A stretch of DNA of 64,000 nucleotides from Pseudomonas vlassakiae (GTDB lineage: Bacteria; Pseudomonadota; Gammaproteobacteria; Pseudomonadales; Pseudomonadaceae): NCBI RefSeq assembly GCF_014269035.2, contig NZ_JABWRP020000003.1:310001-374000 (forward strand), read 5' to 3'. A program made the translations under genes and the position numbers. The notes beneath the pieces were generated by a model, which was not told the origin of the DNA, searched no databases, and saw only the letters and a program-made list of their open reading frames with translations. How positions within the stretch are numbered: position 1 is the first letter of the stretch; every line of letters begins with the position of its first letter. Below are positions 9,001-18,054 of the stretch, piece by piece.

Positions 9001-11104
9001 CGATCTCGAAAACCACCTCCTGCAAGTCGTTGTGCCAAAGCTGGAGCATGGCTTGGGCAATGCGTGCATGCAGTTGAGCGCGATCACGCGAAGGCGTGAG
9101 TTGGTAGGCGGCTTCCATCACCCGGTCATGGGCGAAGCCCAGGCCTTTCTGACCCGGAAGCAGGAAACCCGCATCAACCAAGGCCTTCAACGGTTTGCCC
9201 GGCAGCGGTGCAAGCAGCAGGCGCAGTAGCCGCTCATCGCAGCGGCCGCCTGCCGCGCTGGCGACCCGCAGCACATCGCGCTGGGGGGCCGGCAGGCGTG
9301 CCAGGCGGTGGATCATCAGGTCGGCGACGTTGTCGGCGTAACGTTGCCGGGCCACGGCCTGCAGGCACCATGACCAGCGCATGGCCTGGGTGTCGAAAGT
9401 GAACAACCGGTCCTCGACCATGGCCCTGAGGATCTGGTTGATAAAGAACGGGTTGCCGGCGGTCTTGTCGTGTACCAGTCCGGCAACCTGCAACGCCTCG
9501 TCGGGGCTGACGTGGTAGCGCTCGCTGATCAGTTCGGTGACTGCACCGACGTCCAGTGGGCGCAGGTCCAGCGTGACGTTGCGCAGCGTTGCGGGCGTGG
9601 CCAGCGGCGCACCAGCCGTTGGCGTATCGTTGCGTCGGGTGAAGATCAGCAGCAGGTTGTCCGGCGTCCGGGCGAGCAACTGCGCCAGTAGCTGCCGTGT
9701 GCCATTGTCAGCGCACTGCAGGCCATCGAAACACAGCACCAGCGGGTGGCCGGGGCAGCTGAAGACCTGCAGGAACTCGACGATTGCCCGCTGTTCTTTC
9801 TGCAATGCCAGGCGCGTGGGCTGTTCTGGCAGCTCGGGCAGTGGGCCCAGGATCAGTTGCAGTTCCGGTGCCAGTTTGCCGAGCAATCGCCCGTGGCCTT
9901 CGATGCGCTGCAGGATCTCGCGGCGCAAGGTGTCGAGGTCCTGGCTGTTCTTGGCGAGCAGCTGGGTGGTCAGCGAGCCGAGGATTTCGACCCAAGGGGC
10001 ATAGGGCACGACCTGGTCCGGGCTGTTGCACTTGCCGACCGCCCAGTAGCCTTCGGCATGCGCTTTGAGTGTGGCCTCGACCAGGCTGGATTTGCCCAGA
10101 CCAGCAGCGCCGTTGATGAACAGCACCTGGGGCTTGCTGTCACGTCGCTGAGTATCGAGCATCAGGGCGATCAGCTTCTGTTCGGCAGTGCGGCCATACA
10201 GGCGCTCGCGACTGGGTGAAACCGGGTCGGCGCAGCCGGGCTCGAAGGGGGCGATGGCTTTGCTTGCGTCCCACTGCCGTTGGCAATGAGCCAGGTCCAC
10301 GGCCAGGGCACGGGCGCTCTGGTAGCGGGCGTCGGGTTCCTTTGCCAGGGCCTTGGCCAGGATCCGGCTCAGTGGCAGCGGTACCTGGCTGTCGACCTCA
10401 CAAGCCGAGCGTGGCTGAACGCCAGCGTGCAACTGGCGCCAGTGCTGGGCATCCCGCCCGGCCAGCGGCAGCTCGCCCAGCAGCAACTGGTAGAGAATCG
10501 CGCCCAGGGCGTAGATATCGCTGCGCCGGTCGCTGCTGCTGCCGTGGGGGCAGATCTGCTCCGGCGCCAGGTAGGCCCAGTTGCCGAGCGCGTTGCCCTG
10601 TTCGCTGATCAGCTCTGGAGTGTCGGCACGAAAACAGCCCAGCCGCACCCGCTGGTTCGCCTGCAGGCAAACATGTTCGGGCTGCAACGCACCGTGCAGC
10701 ACATTGCGCTCGTGGGCCTGAGCCAGGGCGTCGGCCGCATTTACCGCGATATCGAAGAACAGAGACAGGTCAACCGGGCCTTCACTGATCAGGTCGGCGA
10801 TGGAGCGGCCGGTCGGATACACCAGCAACGGGCCTTCGGCGCAGCGGACGAACGCTGAGGGGATGACCGCCCACTGCGGGTCCAGCTGCAGGCGGTAGTC
10901 ACGCTCCAGGCGCTGGCAGGCTGCAGGCGCTTCGAGCGGGGCGCGCACGGCGATCCAGGCCTGGCGAGAGACGGGGTCGTGCAAGCGGAAATAGCTGAGT
11001 TCACCGTCCTGGCCCAGCTGCGTGATGTTGCAGCGACTCAGCCAGCCGTCGTCGATCGACTGCTCGAAATCGATAGGCCTGTTGGCGAGGCGTTCATCAA
11101 GCAT
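6056..11104 (-). CDS. Giant hybrid signalling protein: kinase-like, AAA ATPase, GAF, histidine kinase
   Basis: This 1682-residue cytoplasmic protein combines four modules. Residues about 20-275 are Ser/Thr kinase-like but degenerate: the catalytic-loop Asp is replaced (HGALQPEH at 137-144), the VAVK Lys is Arg54 and no DFG is seen. A STAND-type AAA ATPase follows with a P-loop at about 332-340 (GAAGLGKSS) and a long helical repeat region. A GAF domain precedes a histidine kinase with phospho-acceptor His1471 (HEISQPL), an N-box (LITNALEAL) and glycine boxes (DDNGPGI, GLGMGLAI). The ATG at 11104 has AGGGGG 6 bases upstream. It is divergent from a matching response-regulator pair. Confidence 0.9.
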   Translation of the reverse strand: MLDERLANRPIDFEQSIDDGWLSRCNITQLGQDGELSYFRLHDPVSRQAWIAVRAPLEAPAACQRLERDYRLQLDPQWAVIPSAFVRCAEGPLLVYPTGRSIADLISEGPVDLSLFFDIAVNAADALAQAHERNVLHGALQPEHVCLQANQRVRLGCFRADTPELISEQGNALGNWAYLAPEQICPHGSSSDRRSDIYALGAILYQLLLGELPLAGRDAQHWRQLHAGVQPRSACEVDSQVPLPLSRILAKALAKEPDARYQSARALAVDLAHCQRQWDASKAIAPFEPGCADPVSPSRERLYGRTAEQKLIALMLDTQRRDSKPQVLFINGAAGLGKSSLVEATLKAHAEGYWAVGKCNSPDQVVPYAPWVEILGSLTTQLLAKNSQDLDTLRREILQRIEGHGRLLGKLAPELQLILGPLPELPEQPTRLALQKEQRAIVEFLQVFSCPGHPLVLCFDGLQCADNGTRQLLAQLLARTPDNLLLIFTRRNDTPTAGAPLATPATLRNVTLDLRPLDVGAVTELISERYHVSPDEALQVAGLVHDKTAGNPFFINQILRAMVEDRLFTFDTQAMRWSWCLQAVARQRYADNVADLMIHRLARLPAPQRDVLRVASAAGGRCDERLLRLLLAPLPGKPLKALVDAGFLLPGQKGLGFAHDRVMEAAYQLTPSRDRAQLHARIAQAMLQLWHNDLQEVVFEIASQLQRASPRGFAADERDVFLQLLREAALRSRDSGACEQSAAHLQVCEQLLLHGATPQSHATHAFAIACMAAECDLQLSRMAAAEGRLTECLRRACSPLDRARVCKLQARLQTLRGDYQAAITTAVDGLELLGISLARGVAPQQVEASHAQVEALIEQKGRHCLASLPRTDSEEVAVAIGLLATLSSSFFVQDDIRFLHLAKLMELSLLQGVAPGSTYGLAWYGVMIADRFGNYHDGHACCLAALKLIERHGFEADLTSALLALDQVSAWTSPMEFARRTALEAIDSTRLSGDLAMTCYACNHLVSDSLFMGRYLPEVAEEVVQGLATVRSFGYSDIEQILHAQQGFVASLSGMPGTASPLHVDSPTTLFFQHLFNGMSAFYLGDIAQAMRSLSAAGDNAWAAPAHINLADYHLFRGLALGSPEAPGSLADKLAVLQSLRERFSRWACFNPVTFRNKLLLIEGVIAKLEGDGLTAIRCFDQAQIAATAAGFIHEQALAHEQLAEVCIPSGLISGANLHLRIARDCFHIWGATGKVHQLEALHPFLRTQPVQETYRATQQAKLDLEAGIEAARALSEEVLLEGLIETLMGHLTQHSGADHGALLIVSGAEFQMAALAYIDDAGLHVNMDNCQKFMTQAPRSIINATMRTKKPLVLNDAQSDCPEAFRQELHTRNARSVLCLPLVIQGVLIGLVYLENRLVPNLFGSQRLAMLEILASQAAVSLQTAKLYTRLAEDNQVRAQMEEELRRSRAELARSAHLQVMNELSASIAHEISQPLLGIASNAAASLRWLKRAEPNLEEAMAGLEDIRNDSERAANIVRALRSLAKQAPMQLKVVKVDELIREVLRLTSADAAKYTVDVQTQLQAGVSVMADPVQLQQLVFNLITNALEALAGYRSDGVLRIASVVTGDGIEICVDDNGPGIAAEERARVFDPFHTTKQAGLGMGLAICSSVVQAHGGQLQALVSEFGGCRIRFTLPVSSS

Positions 11105-11343
11105 AAAGCACCCCCTGCTAGCGACATCCTGGCGCACGAGTATACGCAGCCGCCCGCTCAAGAATGGGCGCTGCGGGCGGCTTGGCAGGAACGGGCACGC
11201 TGTTGTCCGTTATCAATACCTGGCGGCTGGAGGGCGCTTGTATAGTGAAGAGGCCACCTATCCCTCGGGATAATTGTCTGAATGCATAGGCTCGCCTAGG
11301 CTGCCCGAGGCTGCGCAGATGCCCATGCCCGCGAGAGGAAACC

Positions 11344-12324
11344 ATGATCCGAATAGGCAACGCCCAGGTGTCGCTCGAGCGACGAGAAGCCTTTCTCGAT
11401 GGCAAGCCGATCCTGTTGGGCGGGCGGGCATTCGAGGTGCTGGCCACGCTGATCAAGGCCAAGGGCCGGGTGGTTGGCAAGGATGAGCTGTTCAGCCAGG
11501 TGTGGGCCGGCACGGTGGTCGAAGACAACAACCTGCAAGTGCAGGTGTCGCTGTTGCGCAAGGCCTTCGGTGACCGCGGGCTGATTCAGACCGTGCCGCG
11601 GCGGGGTTACCGCCTGGCTGCGCAGGTCAGCTTCGATGTCCCTTGCCTGGCGCTGGGCCAGTCACCGTTGTGCGCCATGGCCGAAGCCAGCGAACCGTGC
11701 AACGACGTTGCCAACGTGCCTGTGCTGGTAGTGGATGACGACCCTTCGGTGCGCAAGGCGCTCGGTCGCCTGCTGGGGTCGCGGGATATTCCACACCGGT
11801 TGTTCGCCAGCGCCGAAGCGTTGTTCGACGCTCGCCTGGAAAGCCCCTGCGCCTGCCTGCTGCTGGATATGCACCTGGCCGACACCACTGGCCTTGAGGT
11901 TCAGGCTGCGTTGCGCCGGATGGCGCTACCCTGGCCGATCGTGTTCATGACCGGCTTCGGCACCATCCCCATGACGGTCCAGGCCATGCGCGCCGGGGCC
12001 GTCGAGTTCCTGACCAAGCCCTTCGACGAAGACCAGTTGCTGGTGCTGCTTGACTCGGTACGCGCACGCGCGGTGATCGAGGGGCGCAAATGGCAGCATG
12101 CGCGACAGGTCGAGGAAAAGTACCAGCACCTGACCCAGCGCGAACGCCAGGTGTTCTCGCTGGTGGTCGGCGGCTTGTCGCACAAGCAGATCGCCAGGGA
12201 AATCGGCACCAGTGAAGTGACCACCAAGGTGCACAAGAAGAACATCATGAACAAGATGCAATCCCGCTCGTTACTGGAGCTGGTAGCCATGCACAACGTC
12301 ATCGAAGCCCGGCCCGGCGCATGA
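11344..12324 (+). CDS. Response regulator with OmpR-type, receiver and LuxR-type domains
   Basis: This 326-residue protein has three parts. Residues 1-95 are an OmpR/CadC-type winged helix (GGRAFEVLATLIKAKGRVVGKDEL, VEDNNLQVQVSLLRKAFG, TVPRRGYRL). Residues about 125-245 are a FixJ-like receiver with acidic pocket DDD131-133, phospho-acceptor Asp175 and Lys225. Residues 260-320 are a LuxR-type helix-turn-helix (LTQRERQVFSLVVGGLSHKQIA). Two DNA-binding domains around one receiver is rare. It is divergent from the giant kinase, its probable partner, and overlaps the next receiver gene by 4 bases. Confidence 0.9.
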   Translation: MIRIGNAQVSLERREAFLDGKPILLGGRAFEVLATLIKAKGRVVGKDELFSQVWAGTVVEDNNLQVQVSLLRKAFGDRGLIQTVPRRGYRLAAQVSFDVPCLALGQSPLCAMAEASEPCNDVANVPVLVVDDDPSVRKALGRLLGSRDIPHRLFASAEALFDARLESPCACLLLDMHLADTTGLEVQAALRRMALPWPIVFMTGFGTIPMTVQAMRAGAVEFLTKPFDEDQLLVLLDSVRARAVIEGRKWQHARQVEEKYQHLTQRERQVFSLVVGGLSHKQIAREIGTSEVTTKVHKKNIMNKMQSRSLLELVAMHNVIEARPGA

Positions 12325-12686
12325 GCAGAGCGGTGTGCATCGTCGATGATGATGCTTCGGTGCGCAAAAGCCTGGGTAACCTGCTGCGCTCAGCGGGGTT
12401 CGAGTGCCTGGCGTTCGCGACGGGGGAGGTGTTCCTGGCCTCGAACCTGGTGCGCGAGGCAGGCTGCGTGCTGCTCGACCTGAAAATGCAGGGGATGAAC
12501 GGGCTGGACGTGCAGCAGGAGCTGGTGCGGCGGGGTTGGCTTTTGCCAGTCATCTGCATGTCGGCGCACTGGGACGAGCGGGCGCTGCAGGCGGCGCTGC
12601 GCAACGGCGCACGGGGTTGTCTGGGCAAGCCGTTTTCCGAAGAGGTGCTGCTCAAGCTGGTCGAAGAGGCGTTGGCAGGAGAATGA
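12321..12686 (+). CDS. Single-domain response regulator
   Basis: This 121-residue protein is a bare receiver domain: acidic pocket DDD9-11, phospho-acceptor Asp53 (LLDLKMQGMNG), switch Ser in CMSAHWD and Lys-Pro near residue 105. It has no output domain, so it probably acts by protein contact or as a phosphate sink or relay for the adjacent kinase. Its ATG overlaps the stop of the preceding regulator (ATGA), which indicates translational coupling. Confidence 0.9.
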   Translation: MSRAVCIVDDDASVRKSLGNLLRSAGFECLAFATGEVFLASNLVREAGCVLLDLKMQGMNGLDVQQELVRRGWLLPVICMSAHWDERALQAALRNGARGCLGKPFSEEVLLKLVEEALAGE

Positions 12687-12759
12687 GCACACCAGAACAA
12701 TCAATCGCTGGGCAGGCGGGCGATGCTTGCTGGCTTGATAGAAACGCGAGACCTTTGCC

Positions 12760-13188
12760 ATGCCACGCCTCAAGACCTTCCTCGAGCCGCAATCGCCGGC
12801 CTTGACTGCCAGCGGCCTGCTGTTCATGCGGGTGATGGCTGCCGGGCTGCTGTTTTCCATCCACGGGTTGCCCAAGCTGCTGGACTGGAGCGGAGAATTG
12901 CAGCGCATCGAAGACCCCTTTGGCCTGGGTGCGCCGCTGACCCTGGGCCTGGCGGTGTTTGCCGAGGTGGTTTGCCCGGTGTTGCTGGTGCTGGGCGTGG
13001 TGGCGCGGCTGGCCTGCCTGCCGGTGCTGGCAGTGTTGCTGGTGGCGCTGGTGGTGGTGCATCCAGAGTGGTCACTGGAGCATGGGCAGTTTGCCTGGTT
13101 GCTGGTGGCCCTGTATGGCGGGCTGGCATTGACCGGGCCTGGGTTGTACTCGGTGCCTGGATTGATCGGTCGAAACAGGATCTCCTGA
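12760..13188 (+). CDS. DoxX-family membrane protein
   Basis: This 142-residue protein has four hydrophobic segments and the DoxX start pattern (LLFMRVMAAGLLFSIHGLPKLLDW). DoxX proteins are small inner-membrane proteins often linked to quinone or thiol stress responses; the reaction is unknown here. It follows the lone receiver gene by 73 bases in the same direction and may be an output of that signalling set. It ends 30 bases from the convergent yifB gene with no clear terminator. Confidence 0.85.
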   Translation: MPRLKTFLEPQSPALTASGLLFMRVMAAGLLFSIHGLPKLLDWSGELQRIEDPFGLGAPLTLGLAVFAEVVCPVLLVLGVVARLACLPVLAVLLVALVVVHPEWSLEHGQFAWLLVALYGGLALTGPGLYSVPGLIGRNRIS

Positions 13189-13217
13189 CCTTTTGGCGGC
13201 AAAGCAGCCCGAAAGCA

Positions 13218-14708
13218 CTAACTGCTCCCCGGCCGGTACTGCAACGCCTCGGCCAGATGCCCCCGGCGGATCGCCTGGCTACCTTCCAGATCCGCCAGTG
13301 TACGTGCAACCTTCAACAGCCGGTGTGCCGCCCGCAGAGAAAGCGTTAGCCGCTCGCAGGCACTTTCCAGCCAAGCCTGGTCTGCCGCTGCCAGCTGACA
13401 ATGGCTGCGCAACCCGTCGAGGTCCAGAAACGCATTGGCACAGCCTTGCCGTCGCTGCTGCACTTCGCGGGCCTCCGCTACCTTGGCGGCTACGTCGGCG
13501 CTGGTTTCCCCGCTTGGCTGGTGGCTGAGCGTGGTAGTCTCGCGGGCCACGGTCAGGTGCAGGTCGATGCGGTCCAGCAACGGCCCCGACAGCTTGTTGC
13601 GATACCGTGCGATCTGCTCGGTGCTGCAGCGGCAGCGGCCAGTCGGGTCACCCAGGTAGCCGCAAGGGCAGGGGTTCATCGCCGCCACCAGCTGGAAGCG
13701 CGCCGGAAAACGCACCTTGTCGCGCGCCCGGGCAATCACGATCTCGCCCGATTCCAGCGGTTCGCGCAGCACTTCCAGCACGCGCCTTTCAAACTCTGGC
13801 AGTTCGTCGAGAAACAGCACGCCATGGTGCGCCAAGGTGATTTCGCCTGGCTGCGGCCGGCTGCCGCCGCCTACCAGCGCCGGCCCCGAGGCCGAATGGT
13901 GCGGGTGGCGAAACGGCCGCTGCGGCCAGCTGCTCAGCGGCGTATGGCCACTGACCGACTGGATCGCCGCGACTTCCAGCGCCTCATGCTCATCCAGCGG
14001 CGGCAGCAGGCCGGGCAGACGGCTGGCGAGCAATGTCTTGCCCGTACCGGGTGGCCCGGTGAACAGCAGGTTATGGGCGCCGGCTGCGGCCAGCAGCAAT
14101 GCCCGCTTGGCCGCGACCTGGCCCTGTACCTCGCTGAGGTCCGGATAAGGCTGTTGCTTCAGGACCAGGCCATTGGCGGCAAACGGGGCTAGTGGCACCT
14201 GCCCGTTGAGGTGCGCCACCAACTCGAGCAGGTGCCCCACTGCATACACCACAAGCCCGCCGGCCAGGCTGGCTTCCTCGGCATTTTCCCGGGGCACCAC
14301 CAGCGCCCGGCCGGCCTCGCGCGCCGCCAATGCTGCTGGCAACACGCCCTGCACCGGGCGCAATTTTCCCGACAGGGCCAGCTCGCCCAGGCATTCCATT
14401 TCCGCCAAGGCAGGCATCGGCACCTGGCCATCGGCGGCGAGGATGCCCAGGGCGATAGCCAGGTCATAACGCCCGCCGTCCTTGGGCAGGTCGGCCGGGG
14501 CGAGGTTCTGAGTGATGCGCCGCTGCGGGTAATTCAGCCCGGAATTGACGATAGCGCTGCGCACACGGTCCTTGCTCTCCTTGACCGTGGTTTCCGGCAG
14601 GCCGACCAGGGTGAGGTGGGGCAGGCCATTGGCCAGATGCGTTTCGACGCTGACCGCCGGGGCCTGCACGCCGACCTGGGCGCGGCTATGGACGATGGCG
14701 AGGGACAT
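13218..14708 (-). CDS. comM: YifB/ComM-family Mg-chelatase-like AAA+ ATPase
   Basis: This 496-residue protein is full length for the family. It has an N-terminal Lon-protease-like fold (SLAIVHSRAQVGVQAPAVSVE), a Walker A motif (FTGPPGTGKTLLA), a Walker B motif (GVLFLDELPEF) and the four-Cys cluster MNPCPCGYLGDPTGRCRCS. ComM homologues are helicases that promote branch migration during natural transformation. A GGAG site lies 6 bases before the ATG. In other pseudomonads it is also found beside ubiK-glnK-amtB, as here. Confidence 0.93.
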   Translation of the reverse strand: MSLAIVHSRAQVGVQAPAVSVETHLANGLPHLTLVGLPETTVKESKDRVRSAIVNSGLNYPQRRITQNLAPADLPKDGGRYDLAIALGILAADGQVPMPALAEMECLGELALSGKLRPVQGVLPAALAAREAGRALVVPRENAEEASLAGGLVVYAVGHLLELVAHLNGQVPLAPFAANGLVLKQQPYPDLSEVQGQVAAKRALLLAAAGAHNLLFTGPPGTGKTLLASRLPGLLPPLDEHEALEVAAIQSVSGHTPLSSWPQRPFRHPHHSASGPALVGGGSRPQPGEITLAHHGVLFLDELPEFERRVLEVLREPLESGEIVIARARDKVRFPARFQLVAAMNPCPCGYLGDPTGRCRCSTEQIARYRNKLSGPLLDRIDLHLTVARETTTLSHQPSGETSADVAAKVAEAREVQQRRQGCANAFLDLDGLRSHCQLAAADQAWLESACERLTLSLRAAHRLLKVARTLADLEGSQAIRRGHLAEALQYRPGSS

Positions 14709-14958
14709 GGACGCTCCGTTGTCGCTGGATACAAAGCCGCTGCCTGCGGGTTGTCACAGCCTAGTGAGTTTCTGCAAGGCCGGCGCAAGAGAAATGCGAC
14801 TCAACGTTGCACGACAGGTTTTTCCCCTGCTTTTCACGTCCTGGCAAATACTGGATCCAATACTTTGCGAAGATCCCGGCTATGGCTTAGTGTTCAAGAG
14901 CGACTGTTGTTGCCTGTGGATGGCAACGCGACCCTTAAATGGACTTAAGGTACTGCCC

Positions 14959-16971
14959 GTGCAAACCCTCATTCGCACCCGCCAGCAGCTCCGAGAACGG
15001 ATGCAGGCCAATGAATACGCTGAGCTCAACCGCCTTTACGATGCGCTCCAGGCGCAATGGCTGCAGGCGCCAGCCGGTGAGTGCCCGGTCTACCTGGAAG
15101 CTGTACAAGGCCACCTGCTGGACTGGGACGCACAGGGCGGCAAGGCCCTGACACAAACCCTCAAGGCGTGGATCGACGCCACGCCCAAGGCTTATCACCC
15201 GCATGTGGTGATGGGTTTTCACTGCTTCAGCCGTGCCTGCCAGATCCGTGGGCCGGCTGGCTGCCATGAAGTGTCCGAAGAACGCTGGCTGGCTGCTGAA
15301 CAGGCGTGCGAGCAGGCCGCGGCGCATTTCCTGCGTGCCATGGCGCTTGGCGCACAGCCGGTGGCGGCAGTGATCGGCATGCTGCACATCAGCTCGCGCC
15401 TGGGCGAGCCAGGCTGGCTGGTCGAACTGTTCGATGGCCAGGTGGCGCGTTATCGGCCCAGCGCACATGCCGATGTGGAGGTGCAGGAGGCCGCTGCGCC
15501 ATTGTTGGTCAAATTCGGCCTGACGCCTTTGCAGGTGCTGCCGCAGGCATTGCCTGCCAGCTTGAGCGCGCGCTTGCACGAGCGGGGCGAGAGCGCCCGG
15601 GATTACTGGCTGCGCCATGCGCTGGCCTGGTTCACCGGCTGCTTCGAGGCGATCGAGGCCTATGCCACTTACCTGACCCCACGCTGGGGAGGCAGCGATG
15701 AGGCGGTCGATGCACTGGCCAGTGGGCCGCTGTGCCACGCTTGGCCTGAAGCACAGCGCAATGCGATCCGTTGGCTGGCTCTGCAAGAGACATTCTGGCT
15801 GCCGCCTGCCAGGCAACTGCCGCAGATCGCGGCTTGGCAAACAACCTTTGCCCAATGGGCACAGCGCGAACTCCGGCCCAAGGAGCGTGCCACGCTGCTG
15901 GCCTGGCGTGGGGCACTGAGGCGCTATTCGGTGCGTGACTACGCCGGGGCGATGCGCGACTTTGCCGATAGCGTCGCGCTCTACCCAGACCACGGCTTCG
16001 TCGCGACCATTGGCGAGCCTTTCCGCAGTCTGGTGTGCCTGGTGCTGTTTCACGAGGCGGAGGACGATTCGCAGGTGCTGCGCACCGTCATCGAGCGGCT
16101 GTGCGATGACCGCCGACAGGCAGCGGCCTGTGCGCTGCGGGCTGTAGGGCACCAGTTTGGACTATGGGGCTTTGGGCAATCTGCCGAGCAGGCACGCACG
16201 TGGTTGCGCATGGCGGTCAGGCGCCAGTGCGGCGGCGACGAGCAGGGCTTCGATGTGCTCGATGTGCCGCGCCTGCTCTGGGCTGCCAGCCTGCATGAGG
16301 CCGCGTATTTCCTGTATGAAACCTGTGCGGAGCTGAAACTGCCGAATGCTGCCATCGCGCTGTACGATCTGCACCGTGGCTGGTTGGACAACACGCCCGC
16401 GCATTACCTCGATGGCAAGGCTGCTGAGCACTGGCTGCTGTGCGCGGCGGAGTCTGGCCACCTGCAGGCCAGGTTCGAGCTGGCCTGCCAACGCATGGGC
16501 GCCCTCAAAGGGCTGGAGGACCGCAAAGCAATGCTGGCGGTCAAGCGGCTGCTGCTCGACGCCATGGGCGAGCCGAACATCCATGCCAGGGCGCAGTTGC
16601 AGTTAGCCATCTTGTTGCGCCAGTACGGTGATGCGCGAGAGCGTGTCGAGGCGGTGAGCTATCTGCTGCAGTTGGCCGAGCACCCCGATGCCTGTACCGC
16701 CGCGCGAGCCTGCGCGGAACTTGGGCTGGCGTGGATGCAGGGCTGCGGTACGCGCAAGCAGAGTCGCTTCGCGGCAATCGAATGGGTTGATCGTGCCGTT
16801 GCGCTGCAGTCGAGCGATCCGCTCATCGAGGAAATACAGGCCGAGATCCGCAATTCGCACAGCCGGGTGAAGACGCTGTTCACGGTGTGCGGTGCGGCGT
16901 TGTTCCGTGGCGGCTTGCGTGCCAGCGAGCTACCGCCCAAGGCCAGCGGCCAGCACCGGGCTTCGGCCTGA
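14959..16971 (+). CDS. Large DUF4034-like protein with Sel1/TPR-like C-terminus
   Basis: This 670-residue soluble protein resembles DUF4034 proteins in its N-terminal 200 residues (LNRLYDALQAQW, GKALTQTLKAWIDATPKAYHPHVVMGFHCFSRACQIRG). Toward the C-terminus come Sel1/TPR-like helical pairs (AAESGHLQARFELACQRMG, ACAELGLAWMQGCGTRKQ). The function is unknown. I chose GTG 14959 because TAAGG lies 8 bases upstream and the protein-like pattern begins there. The frame is open back to 14545, but that part overlaps yifB antisense and is not protein-like. Confidence 0.7.
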   Translation: MQTLIRTRQQLRERMQANEYAELNRLYDALQAQWLQAPAGECPVYLEAVQGHLLDWDAQGGKALTQTLKAWIDATPKAYHPHVVMGFHCFSRACQIRGPAGCHEVSEERWLAAEQACEQAAAHFLRAMALGAQPVAAVIGMLHISSRLGEPGWLVELFDGQVARYRPSAHADVEVQEAAAPLLVKFGLTPLQVLPQALPASLSARLHERGESARDYWLRHALAWFTGCFEAIEAYATYLTPRWGGSDEAVDALASGPLCHAWPEAQRNAIRWLALQETFWLPPARQLPQIAAWQTTFAQWAQRELRPKERATLLAWRGALRRYSVRDYAGAMRDFADSVALYPDHGFVATIGEPFRSLVCLVLFHEAEDDSQVLRTVIERLCDDRRQAAACALRAVGHQFGLWGFGQSAEQARTWLRMAVRRQCGGDEQGFDVLDVPRLLWAASLHEAAYFLYETCAELKLPNAAIALYDLHRGWLDNTPAHYLDGKAAEHWLLCAAESGHLQARFELACQRMGALKGLEDRKAMLAVKRLLLDAMGEPNIHARAQLQLAILLRQYGDARERVEAVSYLLQLAEHPDACTAARACAELGLAWMQGCGTRKQSRFAAIEWVDRAVALQSSDPLIEEIQAEIRNSHSRVKTLFTVCGAALFRGGLRASELPPKASGQHRASA

Positions 16972-16979
16972 TTGAAACG

Positions 16980-16999
16980 GGGTGCTGCATGCAGCACCC
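16980..16999. terminator. Perfect 20-base palindrome at a convergent junction
   Basis: GGGTGCTGCATGCAGCACCC is a perfect palindrome placed between the stop of the DUF4034-like gene and that of ubiK. A short T-run (GTGTTTT) follows on the plus strand. It is probably a terminator, possibly weak. Confidence 0.5.
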
Positions 17000-17030
17000 G
17001 TGTTTTACCGGGCGCCTTGCTTGGCGATTG

Positions 17031-17294
17031 TCATTCCTGCGCAGCGCTTGGCAGCCGGGCTTCCAGCTCAGCCACTTGCTTTTCCAGGGCTTCGAGTCGG
17101 GCGCGGGTGCGGGCCAGGACGACCATCTGGCTGTCGAATTCTTCGCGGCTGACCAGGTCCAGCTTGCTGAAGGCCCCTTGCATCAACACTTTGAACTGGC
17201 TTTCCAGTTCGGCGCGGGGCTGGGCGGTATCGCTGCTGAACAGGCGCGAGGCCTGGTCGCTCAGGGCGTCGAGAAGGGCTTTGGGCGCGAGCAT
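17031..17294 (-). CDS. ubiK: UbiK-like ubiquinone biosynthesis accessory factor
   Basis: This 87-residue protein matches the UbiK/YqiC (BMFP) family: an amphipathic N-terminus (LAPKALLDALSDQASRLF), a middle block (FKVLMQGAFSKLDLVSREEFD) and a C-terminal coiled coil (LARTRARLEALEKQVAELEARL). UbiK binds UbiJ and helps the aerobic ubiquinone assembly complex. The ATG at 17294 gives the standard family length; the longer upstream frame crosses the glnK promoter and is not protein-like. Placement between comM and glnK is conserved in pseudomonads. Confidence 0.9.
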   Translation of the reverse strand: MLAPKALLDALSDQASRLFSSDTAQPRAELESQFKVLMQGAFSKLDLVSREEFDSQMVVLARTRARLEALEKQVAELEARLPSAAQE

Positions 17295-17370
17295 GTTCGG
17301 CTGTCCACTGAAACTGAGAAATGGCCCGCAGTGTAGCACGGGCCAAGCTGCATCCTGGACTGCGGGCCAC

Positions 17371-17387
17371 TGCACGCTTTTTGAGCA
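17371..17387 (+). promoter_or_regulatory. NtrC-binding site 1 upstream of glnK
   Basis: TGCAC-N7-GAGCA matches the NtrC consensus half-sites (TGCAC and GTGCA) at 9 of 10 positions. It lies 33 bases, about three helical turns, upstream of the second site, the spacing expected for cooperative NtrC dimers. Confidence 0.75.
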
Positions 17388-17403
17388 GTTGGCCGGGCCA
17401 GCC

Positions 17404-17420
17404 TGCACCGAAGTTGTGCA
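17404..17420 (+). promoter_or_regulatory. NtrC-binding site 2 upstream of glnK
   Basis: TGCAC-N7-GTGCA is a perfect match to the NtrC palindrome. It is centred about 110 bases before the predicted sigma-54 start site, a usual enhancer distance. Confidence 0.85.
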
Positions 17421-17465
17421 TGATTGCCATGCTGGCGACTGGCCAATCCCGACTGATTCACATAA

Positions 17466-18008
<543 letters not shown>

Positions 18009-18054
18009 GCGCCGAAAAAGCCTCACCAAACCCAACGCCCCAGGAGAAAACAAC

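Noticed and set aside
14545..14958. N-terminal extension of the DUF4034-like protein
   Set aside because: It overlaps yifB antisense, has no ribosome site and is not protein-like; GTG 14959 has a good site.
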